Assembly: GCA_009840005.1 (NCBI GenBank)
Contig: VXOR01000103.1
Coordinates: 2,727-66,726, forward strand
DNA length: 64,000 bases
Origin: Gemmatimonadota bacterium
GTDB taxonomy: Bacteria > Latescibacterota > UBA2968 > UBA8231
Direction of reading: 5' to 3'
The notes beneath the pieces were generated by a model that was not told the origin of the DNA, did not search any database, and saw only the letters and a list, made by a program, of their open reading frames with translations. Position numbers and translations under genes: made by a program. Positions 7,672-16,051 of the stretch are shown piece by piece (within the stretch, counting starts at the first letter, position 1; every line of letters starts with the position of its first letter).

Positions 7672-8784
7672 ATGATGGCAACGGACGGAACGGTTTTGCA
7701 AACGGGCGACCCAGCGGCTGTCGGCATGTCGGCTGAGCAACTCGAACGGGCTTTCGGCCTGCTCACGGCTGCTGTTGAAGCGGGTCAGATCAGCGCGGCC
7801 TCGCTGACGGTAACGCGGCACGGCAAAGAGGTCTTCGCACGCGGGACCGGCCAGCGAAAACCCGGCACGGGCCAGCCGGTCGATGCGGATTCGATCTTTC
7901 TCCTCGCGTCGATCACCAAGCCGGTCACCGCTTGCGCGCTGATGATTCTCGTCGATCGCGGACTGATCTCGCTCGAAGACTCAGCCGCCGACTACCTGCC
8001 CGAGTTCACCGGCGGCGACCGGCCTGACATCAAGGTCCGCCACCTGCTGTCGCACATATCGGGAATGCCCGACATGCTGCCGGAAAACGTCAGCCTGCGG
8101 CGGGCGCACGAGCCGGTAGAGGTCTTTGTCGAGCGGGCTATGCAGACACCTCTACTCTACAAACCAGCGACCGATTTCCGCTACCAGAGCAAGGGCATCC
8201 TGCTGGCAGCCGCGATCGTCGAGCGCGTCAGCGGCCAGCGGTTGCGCGACTTTGAACGCGAGGAAATTTTCGCACCGCTGGGCATGGAGCGCAGCGCATT
8301 GGGCATGGGCGATTGGGCGATTGAAGACACCGTGTGGTGTGGGACGGACACCGAAGAGGACGACGAATTGCGGAGTTGGGGGTGGAATTCCCCGTACTGG
8401 CGCGACTTTGGGGCTCCGTGGGGCGGCATGCACAGCACCGGCCGCGATCTGGCGATCCTCTTGCAAACCATGCTCAACCGCGGCGCGTATGGAGACCAGC
8501 GCATCTTCAGCCCAGCCGCGGTCGCGGCGATGACGCGGGATCAAAACGGGGCACTCAACGCGCCGTGGGGCCTTGGGTGGGGCGTGTGCGGGGCGCGGGT
8601 GTGGGCCTTTTGGGGCGATCTGGTGTCGCCGCACACCTTCGGCCACACCGGGGCGACGGGTACGGTGGCGTGGGCGGACGCAGAGCACCAGCTAAGCTGC
8701 GTGGTGCTGACCAACCAAATGGTCGCCAACGGGAGCTTGTTGCGGCGGGTTTCCAATGCGGTGTCCGCGGCCGTGGAAGCATAG
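7672..8784 (+). CDS. Serine hydrolase, class C beta-lactamase family
   Basis: Penicillin-binding-protein-like serine hydrolase of about 370 residues. The catalytic triad motifs are S80-I-T-K83, Y170 followed by Q-S, and H324-T-G. No signal peptide is visible, so it is probably cytoplasmic and more likely an esterase or peptidase than a true beta-lactamase. The ATG at 7672 is chosen for the AAAGAAAGGAAG just upstream; an extension to 7636 would overlap the end of the HAD gene without a ribosome binding site. An AT-rich promoter region of the next operon follows. Confidence 0.86.
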   Translation: MMATDGTVLQTGDPAAVGMSAEQLERAFGLLTAAVEAGQISAASLTVTRHGKEVFARGTGQRKPGTGQPVDADSIFLLASITKPVTACALMILVDRGLISLEDSAADYLPEFTGGDRPDIKVRHLLSHISGMPDMLPENVSLRRAHEPVEVFVERAMQTPLLYKPATDFRYQSKGILLAAAIVERVSGQRLRDFEREEIFAPLGMERSALGMGDWAIEDTVWCGTDTEEDDELRSWGWNSPYWRDFGAPWGGMHSTGRDLAILLQTMLNRGAYGDQRIFSPAAVAAMTRDQNGALNAPWGLGWGVCGARVWAFWGDLVSPHTFGHTGATGTVAWADAEHQLSCVVLTNQMVANGSLLRRVSNAVSAAVEA

Positions 8785-8841
8785 CGTCCAAATCCCCTCC
8801 GGGTTTAATTCCATCTAAGATTTAATTTTTTAATTTTATAA

Positions 8842-8869
8842 TTGACTTTTTCAATTATATAGATATAAT
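8842..8869 (+). promoter_or_regulatory. Strong sigma-70-like promoter of the DUF2089 operon
   Basis: TTGACT at 8842-8847 and a perfect TATAAT at 8864-8869 are separated by 16 bp inside a conspicuously AT-rich block (about 8810-8890) in an otherwise GC-rich area. The transcript would begin near 8876 and give a short leader before the GGAGG at 8891-8895. Confidence 0.7.
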
Positions 8870-8902
8870 TACGTCTAAATTTAACCATTTGGAGGTTTTG
8901 CT

Positions 8903-9292
8903 ATCAAAGACTGGAAGGAGCTAACCGATCTGACGAAGGGGGCGCGTATCGTGGTAGAGCGGGTTTCCCTGCCGGACAGCGACATCGCGATCGAAGGACA
9001 ATTCGAGCCGCCTGTCCTAGCGCGTCTTTCCGCCGAAGACCAAGTATTCGTAATGACCTTCGTCCAAGTCCACGGCTCGATCAAGGAAATGGAGCGCATA
9101 TTTGGCATCAGCTACCCGACGGTTAAAAACCGACTGGATGCCATTGCCGAGCAGCTACCGTTGGTCGAGACGGTGACCCGAACCGCGGAATCGGCTAGCA
9201 CCCCGCGCTCGAATCCCCAATCGGCGGCCGTACTCGACAGCTTGGAACGCGGCGAGATCGACGTCGAAGAGGCGCTGCGGAGGCTCTCCTGA
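8903..9292 (+). CDS. DUF2089-family regulator (short form, probable AUC start)
   Basis: Small DNA-binding-like protein whose core, FEPPVLARLSAEDQVFVMTF then HGSIKEMERIFGISYPTVKNRLDAI, is the DUF2089 helix-turn-helix region. It lacks the N-terminal zinc ribbon seen in the second copy at 44884. The first GTG in frame is at 8951, but conserved-looking codons (KDWKELTDLTKGARI) extend back to position 8903, where the codon is ATC, 7 bp after GGAGG (8891-8895) and downstream of a strong promoter. I therefore place the start at 8903 and regard ATC as a non-canonical or mutated start. It probably regulates its own operon; the stop overlaps the next ATG (TGATG). Confidence 0.78.
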   Translation: MKDWKELTDLTKGARIVVERVSLPDSDIAIEGQFEPPVLARLSAEDQVFVMTFVQVHGSIKEMERIFGISYPTVKNRLDAIAEQLPLVETVTRTAESASTPRSNPQSAAVLDSLERGEIDVEEALRRLS

Positions 9293-9567
9293 TGCTGCCA
9301 CCGATGTTCCTGAGATTGCGAATCCAAGGCGACAAGCGCCGCATCCGGTTGTGGATCCCGCTCATAGTCCTATGGCCGGTCGTTTTTGTCGTCGTGCTGC
9401 TGGGGACGCCTGTTGCATTACTAATAGCGGCGCGTTCGGGACGCCGCGCTCGGAGCCGTTCCGTCCTGCTGGCTGGCCCCTTACTTCTATACGTGCTTGC
9501 CTCGCTGCGCGGCCTGCGCTGTAACGTAGTCTCTGGCGAGGATCGCGTATTCATTTCAATCGACTAG
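9292..9567 (+). CDS. Small membrane protein of the DUF2089 operon
   Basis: A 91-residue protein with two hydrophobic stretches, about residues 22-46 (IPLIVLWPVVFVVVLLGTPV) and 58-70, and many arginines between them. It is unrecognised beyond that. The ATG overlaps the stop of the DUF2089 gene by one base, and the DUF4097 gene follows 9 bp later behind AGGAGG. In comparable envelope-stress operons small membrane proteins of this kind accompany DUF4097 and SHOCT-like proteins. Confidence 0.75.
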   Translation: MLPPMFLRLRIQGDKRRIRLWIPLIVLWPVVFVVVLLGTPVALLIAARSGRRARSRSVLLAGPLLLYVLASLRGLRCNVVSGEDRVFISID

Positions 9568-9576
9568 GAGGCTGTA

Positions 9577-10656
9577 ATGACTGAAGAGCGACGCAAGGTT
9601 CTCGACATGCTTTCGGAGGGGAAGGTCACCGTAGAAGACGCCGAGCGTCTCCTAGAGGCGCTGCAAGACTCCCCCCACGTCGAAACTCGCAAGAAGCGTA
9701 GAAGGCGTAGAATTAATACTCCTATGTCTCCGATACCTGGCGTTGAGACGCTGCAAGACTCCCTCGAAGGACTCGGAGAAGAAATCGGAAAAGGACTCGA
9801 AGAAGGACTCGCAGGACTCGAAGAGTCCCTATCCGGGTGGTCCGAGAGCGAAGACAGCGACCGCGACGAGGACGGCAAGACTTCCATGCGCGACGACACT
9901 TTCGCCGTGGGCGACAACCCGCGCCTCGTAGTGCGCGGCTTCAACGGCCGCATCCGGGTTCGCGCCGGCGAACCTGGCTCGATTCGCGTGCGGGCGAGGC
10001 TAAAAAAACCTCGCGGAATCAAGTACAGAGCCGTGCAGGAAGGAGACCTCGGCATCACGGTCGAGGCCAAGCCGGATCGGCAATCCGAGGGATTCCTGCA
10101 CGGACTCTCCCGCCAGTCCTCTGGAGCAAACATTGAGGTTACTGTGCCCGTCGCAACGAGCGTTGACTTGGCGACTAGCAACGGACCGGTGGAGCTTCAA
10201 GGAACAGAGGGCGGTGGAACGGTGCAGACCAAGAACGGGCGTATAAGGATCGAAAACTTCAAGGGCAACCTGAACGCGACGACCAAGAACGCCCCGATCA
10301 CGGTCAAGACGCTCTCTGGCTCGGCAGAGCTTTCTTCTACAAATAGCCGCGTGTCCATCGAGGACGCACACGGCCGCTTCGATGCGCGAACGACCAATGG
10401 ATCGATAAAGTTTCAGGGAAGCATCGAGCCCGGAACCGACAACAGACTATCCACTACGAACGGCAGCATCAAAGTCGCTCTGGACGCCGACCCGAGCTTC
10501 AAGCTGACGGCTGCAACGGTCAATGGACGAGTCCGCTGCGAGGTGCCGGGCTTCGTCGCAGCGGTCGAGAAGCGCCACAAGCTCAAGGGAACAGCGGGCG
10601 AAGGCGAGGCCGAATTAATCGCCAAAACCGCGAACGGCTCCATCGCGATTCAGTAG
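9577..10656 (+). CDS. DUF4097 beta-helix protein with SHOCT-like N-terminus (YvlB/LiaX-like)
   Basis: A 359-residue protein. Residues 1-30 (EERRKVLDMLSEGKVTVEDAERLLEAL) form the short bihelical module found at the start of YvlB and LiaX proteins. A charged linker follows, and from about residue 110 a DUF4097 domain of repeating short strands such as NGRIRVRAG, TSNGPVEL, TKNGRIRI, TTNGSIKF and TTNGSIKV. Such proteins act at the cell envelope and are induced by envelope stress in Firmicutes. No signal peptide is visible. AGGAGG precedes the ATG. Its N-terminal module recurs in the next gene. Confidence 0.85.
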   Translation: MTEERRKVLDMLSEGKVTVEDAERLLEALQDSPHVETRKKRRRRRINTPMSPIPGVETLQDSLEGLGEEIGKGLEEGLAGLEESLSGWSESEDSDRDEDGKTSMRDDTFAVGDNPRLVVRGFNGRIRVRAGEPGSIRVRARLKKPRGIKYRAVQEGDLGITVEAKPDRQSEGFLHGLSRQSSGANIEVTVPVATSVDLATSNGPVELQGTEGGGTVQTKNGRIRIENFKGNLNATTKNAPITVKTLSGSAELSSTNSRVSIEDAHGRFDARTTNGSIKFQGSIEPGTDNRLSTTNGSIKVALDADPSFKLTAATVNGRVRCEVPGFVAAVEKRHKLKGTAGEGEAELIAKTANGSIAIQ

Positions 10657-10680
10657 CCAAACGCAAACAGGAGGACAGCC

Positions 10681-11103
10681 ATGAACGAAAACAGCAGACG
10701 CGTACTTGAGATGCTATCGGAAGGCAAGGTATCCGTCGATGAGGCCGAGCGCCTGCTATCCCTCGTTGACGAAGAGCCAGAGGCGACCACAGTGGTGCAG
10801 CCGTTAGCTCCCACCCGTACGGGATCAGCCCGTCGCTATCTGAGAGTTACCGTTGACTCGGACGAGGATGAGCACATCGACGTCCGGGTGCCACTGGCGC
10901 TGATCAAAGCCGGAGTCAAGCTGCACACCTTGCTCCCGGCGCAAGCCACGACGGGGATCAACACGGCTCTGCAGGACAACGGCATCAACGTTGACATTGA
11001 CAATCTGCGAACCGAGGATCTAGAGCAGCTAATCGACGCTCTAAGCGAGATCGAGGTCAATATCCAAGACGGGGACGAAAAGGTCCGCGTTTACTGTGAA
11101 TAA
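10681..11103 (+). CDS. SHOCT-like/YvlB N-terminal domain protein
   Basis: A 140-residue protein that starts with NSRRVLEMLSEGKVSVDEAERLLSLV, nearly the same bihelical module as in the preceding DUF4097 protein. The rest (YLRVTVDSDEDEHIDVRVPLALIKAGVKL and IDNLRTEDLEQLIDALSEIEV) matches the domain that follows this module in many short YvlB-like proteins. GGAGG lies 5 bp upstream of the ATG, 24 bp after the previous gene. It is the last gene of the operon; 150 bp without a recognisable gene separate it from the PhyH gene. Confidence 0.8.
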   Translation: MNENSRRVLEMLSEGKVSVDEAERLLSLVDEEPEATTVVQPLAPTRTGSARRYLRVTVDSDEDEHIDVRVPLALIKAGVKLHTLLPAQATTGINTALQDNGINVDIDNLRTEDLEQLIDALSEIEVNIQDGDEKVRVYCE

Positions 11104-11253
11104 TCCAAACCACGAGGCAACCTGAGGCGAGCGCACCACGGCTCAAGCTGCACACGAGTTCAAGTTGCGCAGCACCCTGTACTGGTAAGCCGTCCTCAGT
11201 TGCGCCCGCCTCCAGAAGAAGTGATCATAGAGGAATAATCTGGAGGGGATAAC

Positions 11254-12096
11254 ATGTCTGACACGTGCCTTAGCGAACAACAGCTCAATTATTTCAATAC
11301 CTTCGGCTATCTGTACTTCCCCGGCCTCATGGCCGATTGCATTGATCGCATTATCGAGGAATTCGAGGCCGTGTGGGCTGTGCACGGCGGTGGCCACCAC
11401 GGCAAAGAGCACGCCGGCCGGGCGCGCTCGTGTATTGTGCCCTTTCCCGACCAGAGCGAATACTTGAGCAGCTTGCTCGACGATCCGCGCATCCACGACA
11501 TTGCCGCCGGCATTTTGGGCGACGATTTCAACTACACCAGCGGCGACGGCAATTTCTACGTCGGCAATACGCGCTGGCATTCGGACGGGTACAGCGGCGA
11601 GCGCATTCCCAGCATCAAGATCGCTTTTTACCTAGATCCGCTAACCCGAGACACGGGCGCAGTGCGCGTCATTCCGGGCAGTCATCACTGCGGCGATGCT
11701 TACGCCGACGGCCTGCAAGGGGCCCTGCCCGACAGCGAAGCCGCTTGGGGGATAGCCCCCGACCAAGTGCCATGTCAAGTGGTGGAGACCCAGCCGGGCG
11801 ACATTGTGGTCTTTTGGCACAATACCAAACACGCCGCTTTCGGCGGCTCGCAACGGCGGCGCATGTACACCATGAATTTCTACGAACACGTGCCCGACGA
11901 GCGCCTAGAGGACTTCCAGAACGCGCTGGCCAACGAGGGGCGGTTCTGGATTGACCGCATCCACGGCGAGGCCATGTTGTGCACCGCGGGGCCAGAGCGC
12001 ATGGTGCATTTGCAGCAGGTCATAGACAACGACTTCAAAGTGGCGGAAGTGCATCAGCGCCATCGGCGGGAAAACGCCGAACCATCGCGGGGGTAA
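11254..12096 (+). CDS. Phytanoyl-CoA dioxygenase (PhyH) family protein
   Basis: Non-haem Fe(II)/2-oxoglutarate oxygenase of 280 residues. The iron-binding facial triad is intact: H109-S-D111 in WHSD and H193 in NTKHAAFGG, with the oxoglutarate-binding arginines at 201-203. The core phrase GAVRVIPGSHH is typical. Family substrates range from phytanoyl-CoA to ectoine and natural products, and none can be assigned here. A ribosome binding site (CTGGAGGGGATAAC) supports the ATG. It converges on the Gfo/Idh operon with 27 bp between them. Confidence 0.88.
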   Translation: MSDTCLSEQQLNYFNTFGYLYFPGLMADCIDRIIEEFEAVWAVHGGGHHGKEHAGRARSCIVPFPDQSEYLSSLLDDPRIHDIAAGILGDDFNYTSGDGNFYVGNTRWHSDGYSGERIPSIKIAFYLDPLTRDTGAVRVIPGSHHCGDAYADGLQGALPDSEAAWGIAPDQVPCQVVETQPGDIVVFWHNTKHAAFGGSQRRRMYTMNFYEHVPDERLEDFQNALANEGRFWIDRIHGEAMLCTAGPERMVHLQQVIDNDFKVAEVHQRHRRENAEPSRG

Positions 12097-12123
12097 TGCA
12101 CCCAGCCTGTCGCATGGATTGAG

Positions 12124-13149
12124 TTAGACCGCATTCGGAGCTTCGTTCCCCCACGGATACGACTCGACGCGGAGAGCGCGGTCTGCTGCGGGCAGTGCAA
12201 CCCTAACGCCTTCCCGCTCTGAGGAAGAGCAGATGGCGAATCCGATTTCGGTTGCGCGTCGGGCCTCAGAGATGTCGCACGCGGTGCGGCCACCCTCTTT
12301 GACAGCGCGAACTAGGTCGCTCACCATGCTCATGCCGGCCGGCCAGCCTTCCTTCTTTGGCGGCAGGGGAAATGATTCTTCAGAGCCGTCCCTCCAGATG
12401 CGGGCTGCGCTCGCGTCGGCGAATACGGAAATCCGTCCGCCATCGCCCACCACCTCAAAGGCGGGGCCTTTGGGTCCGTCGCAGGTTACATAGGCCACAG
12501 CGCCGTTGTCCATCCCGATCTGCGCACGGCAGGGCGGATCGCTTCGGCGGCGCTCATCCGCAGAGTCGCCGGGATCGACAAAGCCGCTGACCCATGCGGG
12601 CTCTGGATCTCCCAGCAGCGCGAGCACGGCGTCGTACCAGTGACAGCCGTGATTGATTGTATTCGGGATGCCGTATGCCACCAGACTGGTCGCCGCGCCG
12701 ATCAGGCCGCCAGCGATGGCCGAGCTTAGCTCCCGATAGGCGGAATCCCAGCGCCGGTCGAGGGCGAAGGCAAGAGGAGTCTCCGCACAGGCCGCGACAA
12801 TGCGATCCATTTCGGTGAGGGTCGTAACCAGCGGTTTGTCACTCAAAATCCCGCGGACGCCAGCGGCCACCGCCTTTTCGATCTGGTCGGCGTGCATGGT
12901 CTGTCGGGTGGCGATGCAGACAATGTCGGGACCGACCTCCTTGAGAAGCTGCTCATAGTCGTCAAAGGCCGACACCTCTCCCCACACATCCCGCCAGCAC
13001 TCGACGAATTCTGCGCGCTCCCGTTCGCCGTAGTCGAAGACGCCGACGACTTCCGCGTCGGGATGAGCGCAGAAGGCAGAGGCGAAGTTGTGGCTCGTCG
13101 GCTTGCGCAGAATCTGGCGGTGGCAGCCGGCGATAGCGACGCGAATCAT
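12124..13149 (-). CDS. Gfo/Idh/MocA-type oxidoreductase
   Basis: NAD(P)-dependent oxidoreductase of about 341 residues with an N-terminal Rossmann region (IRVAIAGCHRQ, where the usual GxGxxG is degenerate), VVGVFDYGERER, VCIATRQTMHADQI, and GILSDKPLVTTLTEMDRI with the conserved lysine-proline. The ATG at 13149 is preferred over 13158 because AGGAGGT (13159-13165) is then 9 bp away instead of touching the codon. It is the last gene of a four-gene minus-strand operon with an SGNH hydrolase, an NYN nuclease and a second Gfo/Idh enzyme, which suggests use of a sugar or polyol. Confidence 0.85.
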   Translation of the reverse strand: MIRVAIAGCHRQILRKPTSHNFASAFCAHPDAEVVGVFDYGERERAEFVECWRDVWGEVSAFDDYEQLLKEVGPDIVCIATRQTMHADQIEKAVAAGVRGILSDKPLVTTLTEMDRIVAACAETPLAFALDRRWDSAYRELSSAIAGGLIGAATSLVAYGIPNTINHGCHWYDAVLALLGDPEPAWVSGFVDPGDSADERRRSDPPCRAQIGMDNGAVAYVTCDGPKGPAFEVVGDGGRISVFADASAARIWRDGSEESFPLPPKKEGWPAGMSMVSDLVRAVKEGGRTACDISEARRATEIGFAICSSSEREGVRVALPAADRALRVESYPWGNEAPNAV

Positions 13150-13170
13150 GGCGCTCATACCTCCTTTTGG

Positions 13171-13914
13171 TCAGAAGCCGTAGTCGGACTTCAGCACCGA
13201 CTCGTCTCGCCACCTCGGACTGGTCTGCTCGGTCTGCCGGATCCGCTTCGCCAAGCAGGAACAATGCTGGGCCAGCACCTCGAAGATACGGTTGGCGACA
13301 ATTCGGTGGCCGAGGTCGTTTTGGTGCACGCCGTCGTAGTGGACCATCCAAGGCGCTTCGCCGCTCGCAGCCAGCAGATCGACGTACAGACAGTCGAGTT
13401 GTGCCGCCACCTCAGCCGTGGCCGCGTTGAAGCGCCTAAACAGGGGCAAATCGGCGTGGCTCCAAGTCTTTCCCCCAACGGTGAAGTCGGTCATGAAGTA
13501 GGGGCCGAGCAACAGGATGAGCGGATTTCCGCGTTGGCGCACGCGCCCCACGATCAGGGCGAGGTCCTCGCAAAACTGGGCCAATGGCGTACCGCCCCGG
13601 GCGTCGTTGAGGCCATAGGAAATCGCGAGCAGGTCGGGGTCGTGGGAGAGGACGTGTTTGTCGAGGCGCTCGTCGGCCGCCGGCTTTCCGCTCTCCTCGT
13701 ACGCCGGGCTACGCCTGGCGATGAGATTGGCACCGATTCCAGAGTTGACGACCCGCATAGGCGTGGTCTGAAAGTCGTTGATGAGCGCGCCCAAGAAAGG
13801 CACCCAGCAGCGATCGGGAGCAGTGCTCCAGCCGCCAGCAGTGGTGCTCTCGCCGAGGGCGACCATGCAGCGAAACTCCTCGGCGCACCAGTCCTTCTTC
13901 ATCGTCTTAGTCAA
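13171..13914 (-). CDS. SGNH/GDSL-type hydrolase
   Basis: Esterase or acyl-hydrolase of the SGNH superfamily, 247 residues. The four blocks are recognisable: GEST near residue 21 with the catalytic serine, NSGIGA for the glycine block, YGLNDARGG for the asparagine block, and HYDGVHQNDLGH with the catalytic Asp and His near the C-terminus. No signal peptide is visible. TTG at 13914 is a plausible start because GAGG lies 7 bp upstream, inside the end of the NYN gene; an ATG at 13902 is an alternative. Members remove acetyl or other acyl groups from carbohydrates or lipids. Confidence 0.83.
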   Translation of the reverse strand: MTKTMKKDWCAEEFRCMVALGESTTAGGWSTAPDRCWVPFLGALINDFQTTPMRVVNSGIGANLIARRSPAYEESGKPAADERLDKHVLSHDPDLLAISYGLNDARGGTPLAQFCEDLALIVGRVRQRGNPLILLLGPYFMTDFTVGGKTWSHADLPLFRRFNAATAEVAAQLDCLYVDLLAASGEAPWMVHYDGVHQNDLGHRIVANRIFEVLAQHCSCLAKRIRQTEQTSPRWRDESVLKSDYGF

Positions 13915-13923
13915 AGCATTGCC

Positions 13924-14712
13924 TCACAGCAACTCCGGCCGGAACTCCACGGCATTGACGGCCTTCTTCCGGTCGCCGTCGTCCTCCATCTCAAACTCGA
14001 TAATCGCGCCCCGCATCCTCAACTGGGCAAAGTCCGCGTTGGACACCACCCCACCTCTGGCTGTGCGCAGGTCGGTAATGTGCAGAAAGATATCCTCGCG
14101 TGTGGTGTCTAGCCCCAAGTCGGTCTGCGCGGTCAAGAACCCGTAGCCCTTCTCCTCGTTGACCGCGTGGAGGATGCCGCGCAGGCGCTGGGTTGGACCG
14201 CGCTCAGGGAACAGAATGCCGGGCACCAAGTACCCGGAAAAGTGGTAATCTACCTCTTGGCGCAGTTGGGTGCTGGTGTTCATAAAAGACAGCAGATCGA
14301 CCCGCTTGCCCCGGTTTTGCAGGGCGCGCACCAAGCGCACAAAATCGCCATCGCCCGTGCCCAACAGCACGTAATCCAAATTCTCCGACTGCAACAGAGC
14401 ATCGATCGCCAGTTCTAGGTCGGCGTCGGCCTTGACGATGGTCTCGCCTTCCGTAGTCAGATAGCGCCGCACTTCTTTGAGAATTATATGGTAGCCTTCC
14501 CGCCGCGCTCGATTGCGATACGTTTCCCTCTTTTGGCGGTACTCCGGGTCCATGCTTTCGCGCTCGCGGTCCACGGCCATATAGGTATTGGCCCGCACCA
14601 CAACCGCCTGCTGTGCTTCCACTAGGGCCTTGATCTGGCGAAACTGGATGCCGTGGCCGCCGCAGCGATTGAGATTCTCCATATCGAGAAATATGCCTGC
14701 TTTTAATAGCAT
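13924..14712 (-). CDS. NYN (LabA/DUF88) nuclease fused to a cold-shock domain
   Basis: A 262-residue predicted RNase. Residues 5-165 form an NYN/PIN-like domain: D10 in GIFLDMENL, D96 and D98 in VKADADLELAIDAL, and D121 and D123 in GTGDGDF are the expected acidic metal ligands. Residues 176-258 form an OB-fold cold-shock domain with the RNP1-like KGYGFL and the RNP2-like DIFLHITDL. The fusion suggests the OB fold holds single-stranded RNA for the nuclease. A ribosome binding site (AAAGGATAC) lies before the ATG. It sits between a Gfo/Idh gene and the SGNH gene on the same strand. Confidence 0.85.
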   Translation of the reverse strand: MLLKAGIFLDMENLNRCGGHGIQFRQIKALVEAQQAVVVRANTYMAVDRERESMDPEYRQKRETYRNRARREGYHIILKEVRRYLTTEGETIVKADADLELAIDALLQSENLDYVLLGTGDGDFVRLVRALQNRGKRVDLLSFMNTSTQLRQEVDYHFSGYLVPGILFPERGPTQRLRGILHAVNEEKGYGFLTAQTDLGLDTTREDIFLHITDLRTARGGVVSNADFAQLRMRGAIIEFEMEDDGDRKKAVNAVEFRPELL

Positions 14713-14739
14713 ATGTATCCTTTGGTAGATGTTTTATCG

Positions 14740-15816
14740 CTAGACATGAAAAATGTACAAGTCGCGCGCAGGCAGCGGCAATTCCACCCAAGCACCGCCC
14801 TGGCGGTGGCTCTCGGCGACGGCGATGGTGGCTTCTGTGATGTGGTGCGTCACGTCGATGTGGCCGCGCGTGGGTTGGCCGGATTCGCGCGCCGCCGCCA
14901 AATCCTCCAAGCAGCACTGCGTTGTACTGCGCGGCGTCACCGAATCGACGGGCACCTCTTCCCACAAGGTTTTCCGTCCTTGCACGGTGCCGGGCTGGCG
15001 CAGTAAAACACTGGCCCCGTTGTTGCACGAGCGAATCGCCCCCTCCGAGCCGATGACCTCGAATTCCCACGGGGCCGCTGGAATGGACCACGCCTCAACG
15101 CCATTGGCGAAGCGCAGTTGATAGGTGGCCGAGGGATCAGACGGAATGTGATTGCCCTCGACTTGCAAGCCGCGCGGCAACAGCTCGCCGCGCACAGCTT
15201 CAATCGCCGGATCGCCGATGAGATAGGACACCGTGTCAATCGAGTGGATGTGCCCGTGCATCAGGCTGGAACTGGCATAGTGAATCACGGCCTGCACCTC
15301 GCCGACCTGACCAGCGGCGACCGCGTCTTTGATCACGTCGTAGCGATTGTCAAAACGGCGCAGGACGCCGGTGTTGAAGAGCGCGTTGTTGCGCTTTACA
15401 GCATCGCGGATCTCGTCGGCGCGCTCCATCGAGCTGGCCATAGCCTTTTCGAGGTAGATCATCGGCACGCCCAGATCGGCCACTGCCACTGCTAGGTCGG
15501 CGTGCGAGTCGCCGCGAAAACTCGCGTCCGGAGCCTCTCTGGCGGGCTTGGGCAAACAGGCCGCGGTGCAGATGGCGACAAGATCTGGCTCTTCGCGGCG
15601 GATCATGTCGCGGAAGTCCTCGTACACGGCGACGCCCCAGCGGCTTTGAAACGCATCGCGCTTGTCCGGCAAGAGATCCGCTCCAGCCACGAGCTCCAGC
15701 CGCTCGCTCGCCCGAGTCGCGGCTGCGACCGAATAGGGCACATCGCCGTGCCCTTCGTCGTCAATGGTGCTGCCCATACGGCCGAGGCCGATGACAGCTA
15801 CTGTGTGTTTCTGCAT
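14740..15816 (-). CDS. Gfo/Idh/MocA-type oxidoreductase
   Basis: A 358-residue NAD(P)-dependent oxidoreductase. HTVAVIGLGRMGS at the N-terminus is the dinucleotide-binding loop, followed by DLVAICTAACLP and VPMIYLEKAMASSMERADEI, where the usual EKP is EKA so the conserved proline is missing. HGHIHSIDTVSYLIGD provides the likely catalytic histidine. The ATG follows GAAAGGAGAACCACC. It heads the minus-strand operon that also encodes the NYN nuclease, SGNH hydrolase and second Gfo/Idh enzyme. The divergent radical SAM gene begins 236 bp away. The substrate is unknown, probably a sugar or inositol derivative. Confidence 0.86.
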   Translation of the reverse strand: MQKHTVAVIGLGRMGSTIDDEGHGDVPYSVAAATRASERLELVAGADLLPDKRDAFQSRWGVAVYEDFRDMIRREEPDLVAICTAACLPKPAREAPDASFRGDSHADLAVAVADLGVPMIYLEKAMASSMERADEIRDAVKRNNALFNTGVLRRFDNRYDVIKDAVAAGQVGEVQAVIHYASSSLMHGHIHSIDTVSYLIGDPAIEAVRGELLPRGLQVEGNHIPSDPSATYQLRFANGVEAWSIPAAPWEFEVIGSEGAIRSCNNGASVLLRQPGTVQGRKTLWEEVPVDSVTPRSTTQCCLEDLAAARESGQPTRGHIDVTHHITEATIAVAESHRQGGAWVELPLPARDLYIFHV

Positions 15817-16051
15817 GGTGGTTCTCCTTTCTATGCAGCAGACAACCTACTCATCCGACCAAGACTTCGCCAGAGCCTCCCGCCTGCTGCACACACAGGA
15901 CTTCCAGAACTGTAGTTCATCTTGACAGTCTATTTAAGTATCAACTCTTTTAGAACTGCGTCCCACGCCATTTGCAGTCGTGCGACGCCTAAATCGCGCA
16001 TAGCCCAGGACAAGAGCGATGCGCTATCACGTCGCCTTCGCAGGAGACAGC

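Noticed and set aside
12892..14112. 406-codon plus-strand open frame
   Set aside because: It runs antisense to the Gfo/Idh, SGNH and NYN genes, whose motifs are clear; it has no family features.
14204..15091. 295-codon minus-strand frame
   Set aside because: It overlaps the NYN and Gfo/Idh genes in another frame and shows only low-complexity arginine-, glycine- and proline-rich sequence.
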